From assembly GCA_027625225.1 (NCBI GenBank), contig JAQBWG010000109.1:1-6504 (forward strand): a stretch of 6,504 nt of DNA, read 5' to 3'. Of the stretch, positions 1 to 6,504 are shown piece after piece. The position numbers and the translations under genes were made by a program. The number at the start of each line of letters is the position of its first letter. The stretch's first letter is position 1. Under the pieces are notes generated by a model that was given only the letters and a program-made list of their open reading frames with translations, had not been told where the DNA came from and ran no database searches. The DNA is from Chloroflexota bacterium (GTDB lineage Bacteria; Chloroflexota; Dehalococcoidia; Lucifugimonadales; VGZR01).

Positions 1-972
1 GCCGAGCTGGTAGAGGACGGGGCCGGCGAAGTAGTCGACGTTGGGGATGATGCCCTTGGTCTCGGACATGCGCTTCTCGGCGGCGAGGGCGACATCGAGC
101 CAGCGGCGGTCGCCAACGGCGTCGGCCATCTTCTCGGCCATGAGCCGAAGCTGGGCGGCGCGAGGGTCACCGGCGCGGTAGACGCGGTGTCCGAACCCTG
201 ACAGTTTGCGCTTGGCGGCGAGGGCGGCGTCCACGTAGGCGGCGGCGTTGTCGGGGGTGCCGATGTCGACGAGCATCTGCATGGCTCCGTCGATGGCGCC
301 GCCGTGCAGGGGGCCTTTGATGGCGCCGATGCCGGCGACGAGGGCGGAGTAGTAGTCGCTCTGGGTGCCGGCGACGACGCGGGCGGCGAAGGTGGAGGCG
401 TTGGTCTCGTGCTCGGCGTAGAGGACAAGGGCGGTGTCGAAGGTGCGCGCGGTGATGTCGTCGGGCGGCGTGCCGGTGACCATGTAGTGGTAGTTGGCGG
501 CGTGGCCGAGGGATGCGTCGGGGGCGACGGGCTGCTGTCCGGCTTGCAGACGCACCTGGGCGGCGACGATGGTGGGGAACTGCGCTGTGAGCGCGGTGGC
601 CTTGCGCAGGAGGGCGTCGGGGGCGATGTTGTCGGCGTCGGGGTCGAGCGCGCCGAGCATGGAGACTGATGTCCGCAGAACGGCCATGGGGTGCGCCGAG
701 GCGGGTGCTTGCTTCAGGATGGCGAGGACGGCGTCGGGGACGGCGCGCTGTGCGGCGAGGCTGGCGGTGAAGGCGGCGAGCTCGGTGGCGGAGGGGATGC
801 TGCCGTGCCAGAGCAGGTAGGTGGTGGCTTCGTACGAGAGGTTGCGGGCAACGTCGGCGATGTCGTAGCCACGATAGGAAAGCTCGGGCTTGTCGCCGTC
901 TATAAAGGCGATGTCAGACTCGAAGGCGAGGATGCCTTCCAGTCCGGATACGACTTTGTCGGGTTGTGTCAT
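1..972 (-). CDS. gltA: Citrate synthase, C-terminus cut by window edge
   Basis: Condenses acetyl-CoA with oxaloacetate to citrate, the entry step of the TCA and glyoxylate cycles, in the cytoplasm. Reading the minus strand from the ATG at 972 gives 324 uninterrupted codons to the window edge. The family landmarks appear in order: AEHETNAST around His188, GPLHGGA with His223, GFGHRVYRAGDPRA with His262, and NVDYFAG with Asp313. His223, His262 and Asp313 match the catalytic His-His-Asp triad. The short N-terminus (MTQPDKVVSGLEG, then FIDGDKPELSYRGYDI) is that of the short, Gram-positive-type enzymes of about 370 residues, so some 45-55 residues are missing here. The start codon overlaps the LysR stop (TGATG), with AGGGGG 7-8 nt upstream, so translation is probably coupled. 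2-Methylcitrate synthase is a close homologue and cannot be excluded, although the neighbouring isocitrate lyase fits citrate synthase. Confidence 0.93.
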   Translation of the reverse strand, partial: MTQPDKVVSGLEGILAFESDIAFIDGDKPELSYRGYDIADVARNLSYEATTYLLWHGSIPSATELAAFTASLAAQRAVPDAVLAILKQAPASAHPMAVLRTSVSMLGALDPDADNIAPDALLRKATALTAQFPTIVAAQVRLQAGQQPVAPDASLGHAANYHYMVTGTPPDDITARTFDTALVLYAEHETNASTFAARVVAGTQSDYYSALVAGIGAIKGPLHGGAIDGAMQMLVDIGTPDNAAAYVDAALAAKRKLSGFGHRVYRAGDPRAAQLRLMAEKMADAVGDRRWLDVALAAEKRMSETKGIIPNVDYFAGPVLYQLG

Positions 973-1889
973 CAGGCTGCCCCCTGCTGTAGGAATGGAA
1001 GGTGCTTATCGTACATGTCTTCGAGGACGCGCAACAGGGCGAGGACGCCGGGCGGGTAGTGCTGCTGACGGCGGACGAGGACGCAGGTAGGCAAGGTGAC
1101 GCGGTACTCGGGCGCGAGGGGGATGACGGCGAGCGAGCCCTGGTCGGCCTCGCGGCGGATGCCGGAGCGCGGCAGGAAGGAGACGCCGAGGCCGAGCTCG
1201 ACCATGCGCTTGGTGGCGTCGACGCTGTCGAGGCGCATCTCGACGCGGGGGACGATGCCGGCTTCGCGGCAGACGCGCTCGATGAGCAGGAAGTAGGCGG
1301 AGCCGGGGTCGTAGAGGATGAAGGGTTCGCGGGCGACGTCGGAGATGCTGACGTCTTCGCGGTTGGCGAAACGGTGGTCGGGGTGGGTGACGAGGACGAT
1401 TTCCTCATCGTAGAGGTGTGAGGCGATGACGTCGGGGTGCGTGAGTTCGCGGGCAAGGCCGACCTGCGCGTCTTCGGTGACAACCATGCCAAGAACGTCG
1501 CGGGAGCGGCCGACGGCGATGTGGGGCTTTATTTCAGGGTGACGCTCGCGGAGGACTTCGAGGATGCCGGGGAGGGTATAGGTACCGATGCCACGGGCGG
1601 CGGCGATTTTCAGTACGTTGGTCTCGTCGAGCATGGCGGTGCGCAGGAGGTCTTTGCCTTCGTCCAACGCCTCAAGGGCTTGCTGGGCGTAGGGCAGGAA
1701 CTTACGTCCCATGTCGGTGAGGCGCACGCCCCTACCGTGGCGATGGAAGAGCGGACCGCCGAGCTCGTTTTCGAGGGCGCGGATGCGGGCACTGACCGAT
1801 GGCTGGCTGACGTACAGCGCTTTGGCGGCTCGATGGAAGCTGCCGCGGCTGGCAGCCTCAAGAAACGCTTCGATTTGAACCAGCTCCAT
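972..1889 (-). CDS. LysR-family transcriptional regulator
   Basis: A 305-residue LysR-type regulator of usual family length. The N-terminal winged helix-turn-helix spans about residues 1-60, with FLEAASRGSFHRAAKALYVS followed by QPSVSARIRALENELGGPLF, a textbook LysR signature. A linker helix (about 60-90) leads to a periplasmic-binding-protein-like effector domain (about 92-295) that includes LGLGVSFLPRSGI. The start is supported by AGGAGG at 1895-1900, 5 nt before the ATG. Its TGA shares one base with the ATG of the downstream citrate synthase, so the two are almost certainly cotranscribed. It is divergent from isocitrate lyase, and the shared intergenic region has a LysR-type dyad. By analogy with CitR beside citA and with citrate-responsive CcpC in Bacillus, a TCA-related effector such as citrate is plausible, but that is inference. 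Subfamily and ligand are not readable from the sequence. Confidence 0.93.
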   Translation of the reverse strand: MELVQIEAFLEAASRGSFHRAAKALYVSQPSVSARIRALENELGGPLFHRHGRGVRLTDMGRKFLPYAQQALEALDEGKDLLRTAMLDETNVLKIAAARGIGTYTLPGILEVLRERHPEIKPHIAVGRSRDVLGMVVTEDAQVGLARELTHPDVIASHLYDEEIVLVTHPDHRFANREDVSISDVAREPFILYDPGSAYFLLIERVCREAGIVPRVEMRLDSVDATKRMVELGLGVSFLPRSGIRREADQGSLAVIPLAPEYRVTLPTCVLVRRQQHYPPGVLALLRVLEDMYDKHLPFLQQGAA

Positions 1890-1953
1890 CCGTTCCTCCT
1901 AGAGATATGGTCTACCTAGGCCCAGCTTATCGCTAGCTATAGGAAACAGTTAT

Positions 1954-1978
1954 GAGTGATAAGCATAGTCTATCACTC
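1954..1978. promoter_or_regulatory. Probable LysR operator (8-bp dyad, T-N11-A)
   Basis: GAGTGATA (1954-1961) and TATCACTC (1971-1978) form a perfect 8-bp inverted repeat with a 9-bp spacer, and the core ATA-N9-TAT is the T-N11-A pattern of LysR regulators. A second inverted pair, GCTTATC (1925-1931) and GATAAGC (1958-1964), shares the right half and may give a further subsite toward the LysR gene. A weak -10 for aceA (CATACT, 2020-2025) would put the start near 2032 and the dyad centre near -66, the usual place for a LysR recognition site. No good -35 is visible, as expected for an activated promoter. The rest of the 222-bp gap (1890-2111) shows only the two Shine-Dalgarno sites and a weak 6-bp inverted repeat at 2019-2047. 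Confidence 0.6.
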
Positions 1979-2111
1979 CAATCAAGGATTGGGGGGTACA
2001 TCAACACTCTGGTCTTGGGCATACTGAATACAGAAACCTCGGTATGCGAGGGACGGGAATGCCAGGCAACCCATGCGGGCGTGAAGGTTATGTGACAGGA
2101 GGGAGTTTTCG

Positions 2112-3428
<1,317 letters not shown>

Positions 3429-3449
3429 GTAGACGGAACGAATCGATTC

Positions 3450-3491
3450 AAAAAGAGGGGCTGTTCCTGAAAAGGAACCGCCCCTCTTTTT
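3450..3491. terminator. Bidirectional intrinsic terminator after aceA
   Basis: AAAAAGAGGGGC (3450-3461) pairs perfectly with GCCCCTCTTTTT (3480-3491). Inside, GTTCC/GGAAC extends the stem after one mismatch, leaving a small loop. The T tract follows the stem on the plus strand and the A tract gives a T tract on the minus strand. It can therefore end aceA transcription (stop at 3428) and also transcripts of the ABM gene coming from the other side (stop at 3553). Confidence 0.9.
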
Positions 3492-3511
3492 ATGGCCTAC
3501 TAAGCTCTAGT

Positions 3512-3523
3512 GCCGACTCATAC
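3512..3523 (+). repeat. Left arm of 12-bp inverted repeat flanking the ABM gene
   Basis: GCCGACTCATAC here is the exact reverse complement of 3881-3892. This arm lies 29 bp beyond the stop codon of the ABM-like gene. Allowing a 2-nt indel, the match extends into a neighbouring CTAG. Function unknown. Confidence 0.55.
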
Positions 3524-3552
3524 TCTGCCTATACGGTGTGGGCTTGTTCAAG

Positions 3553-3837
3553 CTAGTTGGGATGCTTGGCGGTGGATTCCAGGTAGGTGAACTCGGGCAT
3601 CCCTTTCACTCCGGCCTTCTGCATCGCCTCCTTCAAGTCGGCGGATGCATTGAACTTGCGGGCCTGTTCGACGCTGCCCCACTCGAACAGGATGGTCACC
3701 TCGCTGGGGTTTTCCGAGTTTCGGAACACCTGCGACCCCTTCGAGCCTGCCTGTTTTCGCATGGCGGCGTGCGCATCGTACGCTTTCTTCCACTTTGCAT
3801 AGTCTTCTACCGGGTGTTTGATAAGTACATGTGCCAT
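3553..3837 (-). CDS. ABM-like small protein (dimeric alpha/beta-barrel)
   Basis: A 94-residue protein resembling the antibiotic biosynthesis monooxygenase (ABM) superfamily, small ferredoxin-like folds that dimerise into an alpha/beta barrel. The pattern fits: strand 1 (AHVLIKHPV), helix 1 (DYAKWKKAYDAHAAMRKQAG), strand 2 (SQVFRNSENP), strand 3 (EVTILFEWGS), helix 2 (VEQARKFNASADLKEAMQKAG), and a last strand (PEFTYLES). Members include cofactor-free monooxygenases of quinols or polyketides as well as proteins with no known activity, so catalysis is not established. AGGAGG at 3844-3849 lies 6 nt before the ATG. It follows the NmrA-like gene on the same strand after 70 bp with no visible terminator, so the two probably share the MarR-controlled transcript. 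The protein contains no cysteine. A 12-bp inverted repeat flanks the gene. Confidence 0.75.
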   Translation of the reverse strand: MAHVLIKHPVEDYAKWKKAYDAHAAMRKQAGSKGSQVFRNSENPSEVTILFEWGSVEQARKFNASADLKEAMQKAGVKGMPEFTYLESTAKHPN

Positions 3838-3880
3838 GGGTTTCCTCCTACGGTTATTTTGAAGTCTCTGTTGGTTCCTT

Positions 3881-3892
3881 GTATGAGTCGGC
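3881..3892 (-). repeat. Right arm of 12-bp inverted repeat flanking the ABM gene
   Basis: GTATGAGTCGGC on the plus strand, exact reverse complement of 3512-3523. It lies in the 70-bp gap between the NmrA-like stop and the ABM-like start, 43 bp upstream of that ATG. Confidence 0.55.
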
Positions 3893-3907
3893 TAGCGCGT
3901 TGTCGAA

Positions 3908-4786
3908 TCAGGCCGAAGCCGGGACCGCTTGGAAGTATTTGGCAAAGTCCTGAGCAAACTGCTCGACGGAGTGGCCGGGTCGGCCGAGGAGATTCTGGAC
4001 ATCAGGTGAGACGCGGTCGCCCCAGTTGTCGGCGAAGTCCTCCATCAGCTCCATATAGCCGTCCACGATCCACTCGGGCATTCCCATACCCATCATGGCT
4101 TGCTTACCTGCCTCGGGCGGTACGTTGACGTACTGCACCTCTTTACCCAGCGCCTTGGACAGGGCGGAGGCGACGTCGTGGAAGGAGATGGACTTGGGAC
4201 CGGTAACGACGTACTCCTTCCCCTGGTGGCCGTCCGTTGTGAGCACCTTAGCGGCGACGGCGACGATGTCGCGGACGTCGGGCATCCCTACCTTGCCGTC
4301 CTTGAAAGGCATGTAAATCTTGCCGTCCGAAGCGACGGTCTGCGCAGCCATCATGGAGTTCTGCATGAAAAACGTAGGGGCGACGATGGTGTAAGGCAAG
4401 CCCGACGCCTTCAACTCTTTGTCGATGGTGTCGTGGTCACGGATGATGCGGCTCTTCGGTGAGCCGTAGCCGCGTAGCCGTACGATGTGCGGCTTCCCTG
4501 CCTGTTTTGCGACCTGGATGACGTTGCTGGCCTGCTTGGGAGCCGTGGGGCCGTTCCAGGTGAGGAGGAAGATTTTGCTCACCCCAGCAACCGCCTTCTT
4601 GACGGAGTCGAGGTTTTCGAGGTCTCCGACGACAACCTCGGCACCCTGAGTACGAAGCTGGGCGGCCTTTGCTTCGTCCCGGACGAGTGCGCGAACCTTC
4701 ACGCCTGCACCAAGTAGCGTGGGGACAAGCCCCGAACCTATGTTGCCTGTCGCGCCTGTTACCAATACCGTTCCACTCGTGGTCAT
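3908..4786 (-). CDS. NmrA-like NAD(P)-binding oxidoreductase (atypical SDR)
   Basis: A 292-residue Rossmann-fold protein of the NmrA / atypical SDR group. The nucleotide-binding loop is VTGATGNIGSGL (9-20), followed by VRALVRD (31-37), whose Arg36 suggests NADP(H), and GDLENLDSV (54-62). The family motif LPYTIVAPTFFMQN (130-143) is present, and the YxxxK pair of classical SDRs is not evident. Related enzymes include NADPH:quinone reductases of the QorB/YtfG type and triphenylmethane reductases, while other members are redox-sensing regulators, so the substrate is open. I chose the start at 4786 over an upstream in-frame ATG at 4822 because AGGAGG (4794-4799) sits 7 nt before it and the glycine-rich loop then begins at the usual distance. 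The longer frame would place the operators and Shine-Dalgarno inside the gene. It is divergent from a MarR regulator and followed by the ABM-like gene. Confidence 0.85.
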   Translation of the reverse strand: MTTSGTVLVTGATGNIGSGLVPTLLGAGVKVRALVRDEAKAAQLRTQGAEVVVGDLENLDSVKKAVAGVSKIFLLTWNGPTAPKQASNVIQVAKQAGKPHIVRLRGYGSPKSRIIRDHDTIDKELKASGLPYTIVAPTFFMQNSMMAAQTVASDGKIYMPFKDGKVGMPDVRDIVAVAAKVLTTDGHQGKEYVVTGPKSISFHDVASALSKALGKEVQYVNVPPEAGKQAMMGMGMPEWIVDGYMELMEDFADNWGDRVSPDVQNLLGRPGHSVEQFAQDFAKYFQAVPASA

Positions 4787-4793
4787 ATCGTAT

Positions 4794-4799
4794 CCTCCT
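4794..4799 (-). promoter_or_regulatory. Shine-Dalgarno deciding the NmrA-like start
   Basis: AGGAGG on the minus strand, 7 nt before the ATG at 4786. It excludes the longer reading that would begin at 4822. Confidence 0.85.
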
Positions 4800-4807
4800 G
4801 ATCTATT

Positions 4808-4883
4808 TAGTTGCATTAACAACTATTGCATTGGCAACAATAGACTAGTTCTGTTGCGCTGTCAATAGTTGTATTCGCAAATA
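4808..4883. promoter_or_regulatory. Array of four TTG-N6-CAA palindromes, probable MarR operators
   Basis: Four 12-bp palindromic cores lie in the gap between the MarR and NmrA-like genes: TTGCATTAACAA (4811-4822), TTGCATTGGCAA (4826-4837), TTGCGCTGTCAA (4854-4865) and TTGTATTCGCAA (4869-4880). Start-to-start distances are 15, 28 and 15 bp, so they form two equal pairs related by a larger dyad (4811-4828 against 4863-4880, 14 of 18 positions). The outer sites extend to TAGTTG-N6-CAACTA (perfect, 4808-4825) and TAGTTG-N6-CAAATA (one mismatch, 4866-4883). MarR dimers typically bind such 16-20-bp palindromes. The sites overlap both predicted divergent promoters, implying repression of both genes. 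Confidence 0.75.
4837..4865 (-). promoter_or_regulatory. Predicted promoter of the NmrA-like/ABM operon
   Basis: On the minus strand a perfect -35 TTGACA (4865-4860) is followed by a 17-bp spacer and a -10 TATTGT (4842-4837, four of six matches). The -35 lies within the third palindrome and the -10 touches the second, so a bound MarR dimer would block the polymerase. Confidence 0.65.
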
Positions 4884-4897
4884 CCTGTATCTATACT
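4869..4897 (+). promoter_or_regulatory. Predicted promoter of the MarR gene
   Basis: TTGTAT (4869-4874) and TATACT (4892-4897, five of six matches) are separated by 17 bp. The -35 lies within the fourth palindrome, consistent with autorepression. The start of transcription would fall near 4904, giving a leader of about 30 nt. Confidence 0.6.
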
Positions 4898-4935
4898 GAA
4901 TCAAGTAGGAATCGGTACTAGTAGAGGTTGAACGC

Positions 4936-5442
4936 GTGGCAGAACACATACAAGAAGAACGACTGGTGGCCTGGGAAATGATGCTTCGGACGGTGAACGG
5001 TCTGGTTCGGACGTTCGACCAAGAGCTTCAGAAGGGGGAAGACCTGCCGCTTACCTGGTACGACGTTCTCATCCAGCTCTACGAGGCCCCACAGGAACAG
5101 CTAAGGATGCAGGCGTTAGCCGACCTCGTAATTCTTAGCCGCAGCGGGCTTACCCGGCTTCTCGACCGAATAGAAAAGGAAGGGTTGGTGCGCAGAGAGC
5201 CGTCGCGAGAAGACCGACGGGGGTACTACGCGATTCTCACCGACAAGGGGAGAAAGGTAGTAACGAGGGCGCGACAACTCCATCACAAAGGCATAGCGGA
5301 ACACTTCGGCAACTATTTGAACCAGAACGATTTGCTCGCAGTCCGCAGGGCGCTAGGCAAGATACAACAGGCGAACCCTAATCTTCTAGTAAAGGCCACC
5401 AAGGATAGACTAGAACTGGACGGCGGTCTCGCCTCCGTCTAG
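4936..5442 (+). CDS. MarR-family transcriptional regulator
   Basis: A 168-residue regulator with the MarR layout: an N-terminal dimerisation helix (about 8-31), the winged helix-turn-helix (about 55-103) with recognition region VILSRSGLTRLLDRIEKEGL (65-84), a wing with the conserved DRRG (93-96) and the AILTDKGRK strand and helix (99-107), then C-terminal dimerisation helices. I take the GTG at 4936 (AGAGG 8 nt upstream) because an ATG at 4978 would cut into the first helix. The protein has no cysteine, so it cannot sense oxidants or electrophiles through a thiol as OhrR or YodB do; a bound ligand is more likely. It is divergent from the NmrA-like gene, with four candidate operators over both promoters, so autorepression and control of that operon are inferred. 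Its last 33 bp overlap the convergent SDR gene. Confidence 0.93.
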   Translation: MAEHIQEERLVAWEMMLRTVNGLVRTFDQELQKGEDLPLTWYDVLIQLYEAPQEQLRMQALADLVILSRSGLTRLLDRIEKEGLVRREPSREDRRGYYAILTDKGRKVVTRARQLHHKGIAEHFGNYLNQNDLLAVRRALGKIQQANPNLLVKATKDRLELDGGLASV

Positions 5443-6231
5443 GGAAATCATCTGGCCGGTCATCCAGTCGGAGGCCGGGCTGGCGAGATAGGTGGCGAGC
5501 AGGCCGAGGTCGCGGGTCTCGGTGAGACGTTTGAGCGGCACCTGGGCGATGCGCTCGTTCATGGTCTCGGGGTCGTCGAAGCCGGAGCGGGTCATGTCGG
5601 TGACGAACCAGCCGGGGTTGATGCCGTTGACGTTGATGCTGAACTGTCCCCATTCGAGAGCGAGAACTTTGGTGAGCATGTGGATGGCTGCCTTGCTGGT
5701 GGCGTAAGCGGTCTCGTAGGGGATGGCGATGATGGAACTGGACGAGCCGATGTTAATGATTTTGCCGTTGCGCCGCTTTATCATCTGCTCGCCGACGGCA
5801 CGGCAGCAGTAGATGGGGCCGGCGAGGTTGGTGCCCATGATGCGGTCGAGGACATCGTTGGCCATGCCCTTTTCGGGGCCCCAGTCCCAGATAGCCTCGG
5901 CGGGCTTTTCGATGGGCATGGGCGCGAGCGGGCCAACGGTGACCTGGCCAGCGTTGTTCACGAGGATGTCTATGTGTCCGAGCGCTTCGGTAGCTTTGGC
6001 TACCATGCCATCCACCTGTTCGGAGTCGGAGATGTCGCACTGAAAGGGGTAGGCCCAGCGACCGAGTTTTTCGACCTGGGCGGCGGTCTCTTCGCACTGG
6101 GCGAGGGTACGGGAAGTCACGGCAACGTCAGCGCCAGCCTCGGCGAACACGAGAGAAATGGCTCGGCCGATGCCACGACCGCCGCCGGTAATGAGGGCTT
6201 TCTTTCCTTCAAGCGAGAATTCTTTCAGCAT
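5410..6231 (-). CDS. Classical SDR-family oxidoreductase
   Basis: A 273-residue short-chain dehydrogenase/reductase. It has the cofactor loop TGGGRGIG (15-22), Arg41 after the second strand (favouring NADP), CDI (65-67), NNAG (92-95), Asn135, catalytic Ser163 and the Tyr176-x3-Lys180 pair, plus NPGW and the C-terminal SLDGGE. All four members of the Asn-Ser-Tyr-Lys tetrad are present, so it should be active. Its relatives include gluconate 5-dehydrogenases and 3-oxoacyl-ACP reductases, and I cannot name the substrate. Compared with typical members, the stretch from NNAG to Asn135 is about 18 residues longer (WDWGPEKGM region, about 104-125). The start at 6231 is preferred to the ATG at 6249 because GGAGG (6237-6241) lies 5 nt before it. 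Its 3' end overlaps the MarR gene on the opposite strand. No convincing promoter is visible upstream. Confidence 0.92.
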   Translation of the reverse strand: MLKEFSLEGKKALITGGGRGIGRAISLVFAEAGADVAVTSRTLAQCEETAAQVEKLGRWAYPFQCDISDSEQVDGMVAKATEALGHIDILVNNAGQVTVGPLAPMPIEKPAEAIWDWGPEKGMANDVLDRIMGTNLAGPIYCCRAVGEQMIKRRNGKIINIGSSSSIIAIPYETAYATSKAAIHMLTKVLALEWGQFSINVNGINPGWFVTDMTRSGFDDPETMNERIAQVPLKRLTETRDLGLLATYLASPASDWMTGQMISLDGGETAVQF

Positions 6232-6236
6232 GGTTG

Positions 6237-6241
6237 CCTCC
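6237..6241 (-). promoter_or_regulatory. Shine-Dalgarno deciding the SDR start
   Basis: GGAGG on the minus strand, 5 nt before the ATG at 6231. The upstream in-frame ATG at 6249 has no comparable site and would add only six residues outside the fold. Confidence 0.75.
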
Positions 6242-6270
6242 ACAATCACACGTTTTGCTAACGTTGCGTT

Positions 6271-6299
6271 TTACCATATGACCAAAATGAGAATATAAT
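6271..6299 (+). promoter_or_regulatory. Predicted promoter of the small membrane protein gene
   Basis: A perfect -10 TATAAT (6294-6299) follows TTACCA (6271-6276, four of six matches to the -35) at 17 bp. Only 9 nt separate the -10 from the ATG at 6309, so transcription would begin at about 6306-6309. An 11-bp palindrome, AACG-TTG-CGTT (6260-6270), lies just upstream and could be a regulator site. Confidence 0.6.
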
Positions 6300-6308
6300 C
6301 AGGGCCTT

Positions 6309-6491
6309 ATGACAACGATTCGAGACATCCTCGCGGGGGTAGGAGCCGGAGGGCTACTAGGGTTTCTCATATGGTTCGCCCTTGAATCCCGCTCGACCGA
6401 GGTTCACAGATTAGCCTGGATTATCGTCGGGGCACTATTCGGCATATTACTAGCTATCATTTGGACGCTGGTTCAACGCCGACGACGATAG
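6309..6491 (+). CDS. Small two-helix membrane protein, function unknown
   Basis: A 60-residue protein I do not recognise. Two hydrophobic segments, about residues 7-25 and 35-55, are joined by a short charged loop (ESRSTEVHR, 26-34), and the C-terminus is RRRR. Each helix has small-residue packing motifs (G10xxxG14, G14xxxG18 and G41xxxG45), suggesting a tight hairpin or oligomer. The cluster of arginines after the second helix predicts that both ends are in the cytoplasm. A strong TATAAT just before the ATG supports its being a real gene. The upstream AGGG (6301-6304) would lie outside or at the edge of the transcript. It is divergent from the SDR gene with 77 bp between the starts. Downstream only 13 bases remain in the window, so any operon partner is unseen. 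Confidence 0.72.
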   Translation: MTTIRDILAGVGAGGLLGFLIWFALESRSTEVHRLAWIIVGALFGILLAIIWTLVQRRRR

Positions 6492-6504
6492 ACCACACAC
6501 TCAT

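Noticed and set aside
304..669. Long open frame on the plus strand within the left 1 kb (and similar ones up to 1919)
   Set aside because: It is antisense to citrate synthase and LysR. Its glycine/valine/aspartate-rich translation is the mirror of GC-rich third positions, and it has no domain.
1989..2017. TTGGGG as a -35 for aceA
   Set aside because: No acceptable -10 lies 16-18 bp downstream; it is just the edge of a G run.
2019..2047. GCATAC/GTATGC inverted repeat in the aceA leader
   Set aside because: Only 6-bp arms with a 17-bp spacer and no T tract. Too weak to call an attenuator, operator or riboswitch.
3538..4128. 196-residue plus-strand open frame
   Set aside because: It runs antisense through the ABM-like gene, the gap and the end of the NmrA-like gene. 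Both of those have good Shine-Dalgarno sites and family motifs, and this frame has none.
4787..4822. N-terminal extension of the NmrA-like protein from the ATG at 4822
   Set aside because: It would put the AGGAGG site and the first operator inside the coding region and adds 12 residues before the glycine-rich fold.
5680..6261. 193-residue plus-strand open frame
   Set aside because: Exact antisense of the SDR gene, which carries the full catalytic tetrad. No independent start signal.

Overview
The window is a 6.5-kb piece of a GC-rich bacterial chromosome. It is densely packed with ordinary metabolic and regulatory genes, and I see no mobile element, RNA gene or CRISPR array. Shine-Dalgarno sequences (AGGAGG type) are clear before most genes. 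The lineage cannot be fixed from this sequence. The mycobacterial-type isocitrate lyase, the abundance of SDR enzymes and the base composition would fit an actinobacterium or a member of the Chloroflexota, and that is only a guess.

Left part (1-3491), central carbon metabolism. On the minus strand a LysR-family regulator and a citrate synthase (cut by the window edge, about 45-55 C-terminal residues missing) form a tight operon whose stop and start codons overlap as TGATG. Divergent from them, across a 222-bp intergenic region, lies a full-length isocitrate lyase (aceA) followed by a strong hairpin terminator. The intergenic region holds a perfect 8-bp dyad with the T-N11-A signature of LysR sites. 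The simplest reading is that the LysR protein controls aceA and its own operon, linking citrate synthesis to the glyoxylate shunt (or to the related methylcitrate cycle).

Middle part (3492-5442), a probable electrophile or quinone response module. A MarR-family regulator (plus strand) is divergent from an NmrA-like NAD(P)-binding oxidoreductase, which is followed on the same strand by a 94-residue antibiotic-biosynthesis-monooxygenase-like (ABM) protein. Between the regulator and the oxidoreductase are four TTG-N6-CAA palindromes in two symmetric pairs, sitting on the two divergent promoters. A 12-bp inverted repeat flanks the ABM gene.

Right part (5410-6504). A classical SDR oxidoreductase on the minus strand ends inside the 3' end of the MarR gene (33-bp convergent overlap) and has an apparent extra segment of about 18 residues after its NNAG motif. 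Divergent from it is a 60-residue, two-helix membrane protein whose perfect TATAAT box lies only 9 nt before its ATG, suggesting a leaderless or nearly leaderless mRNA.

No clearly new multi-gene system is visible. The best leads are the MarR operator array with its NmrA/ABM pair, the LysR-citrate synthase/isocitrate lyase control locus, and the small membrane protein.
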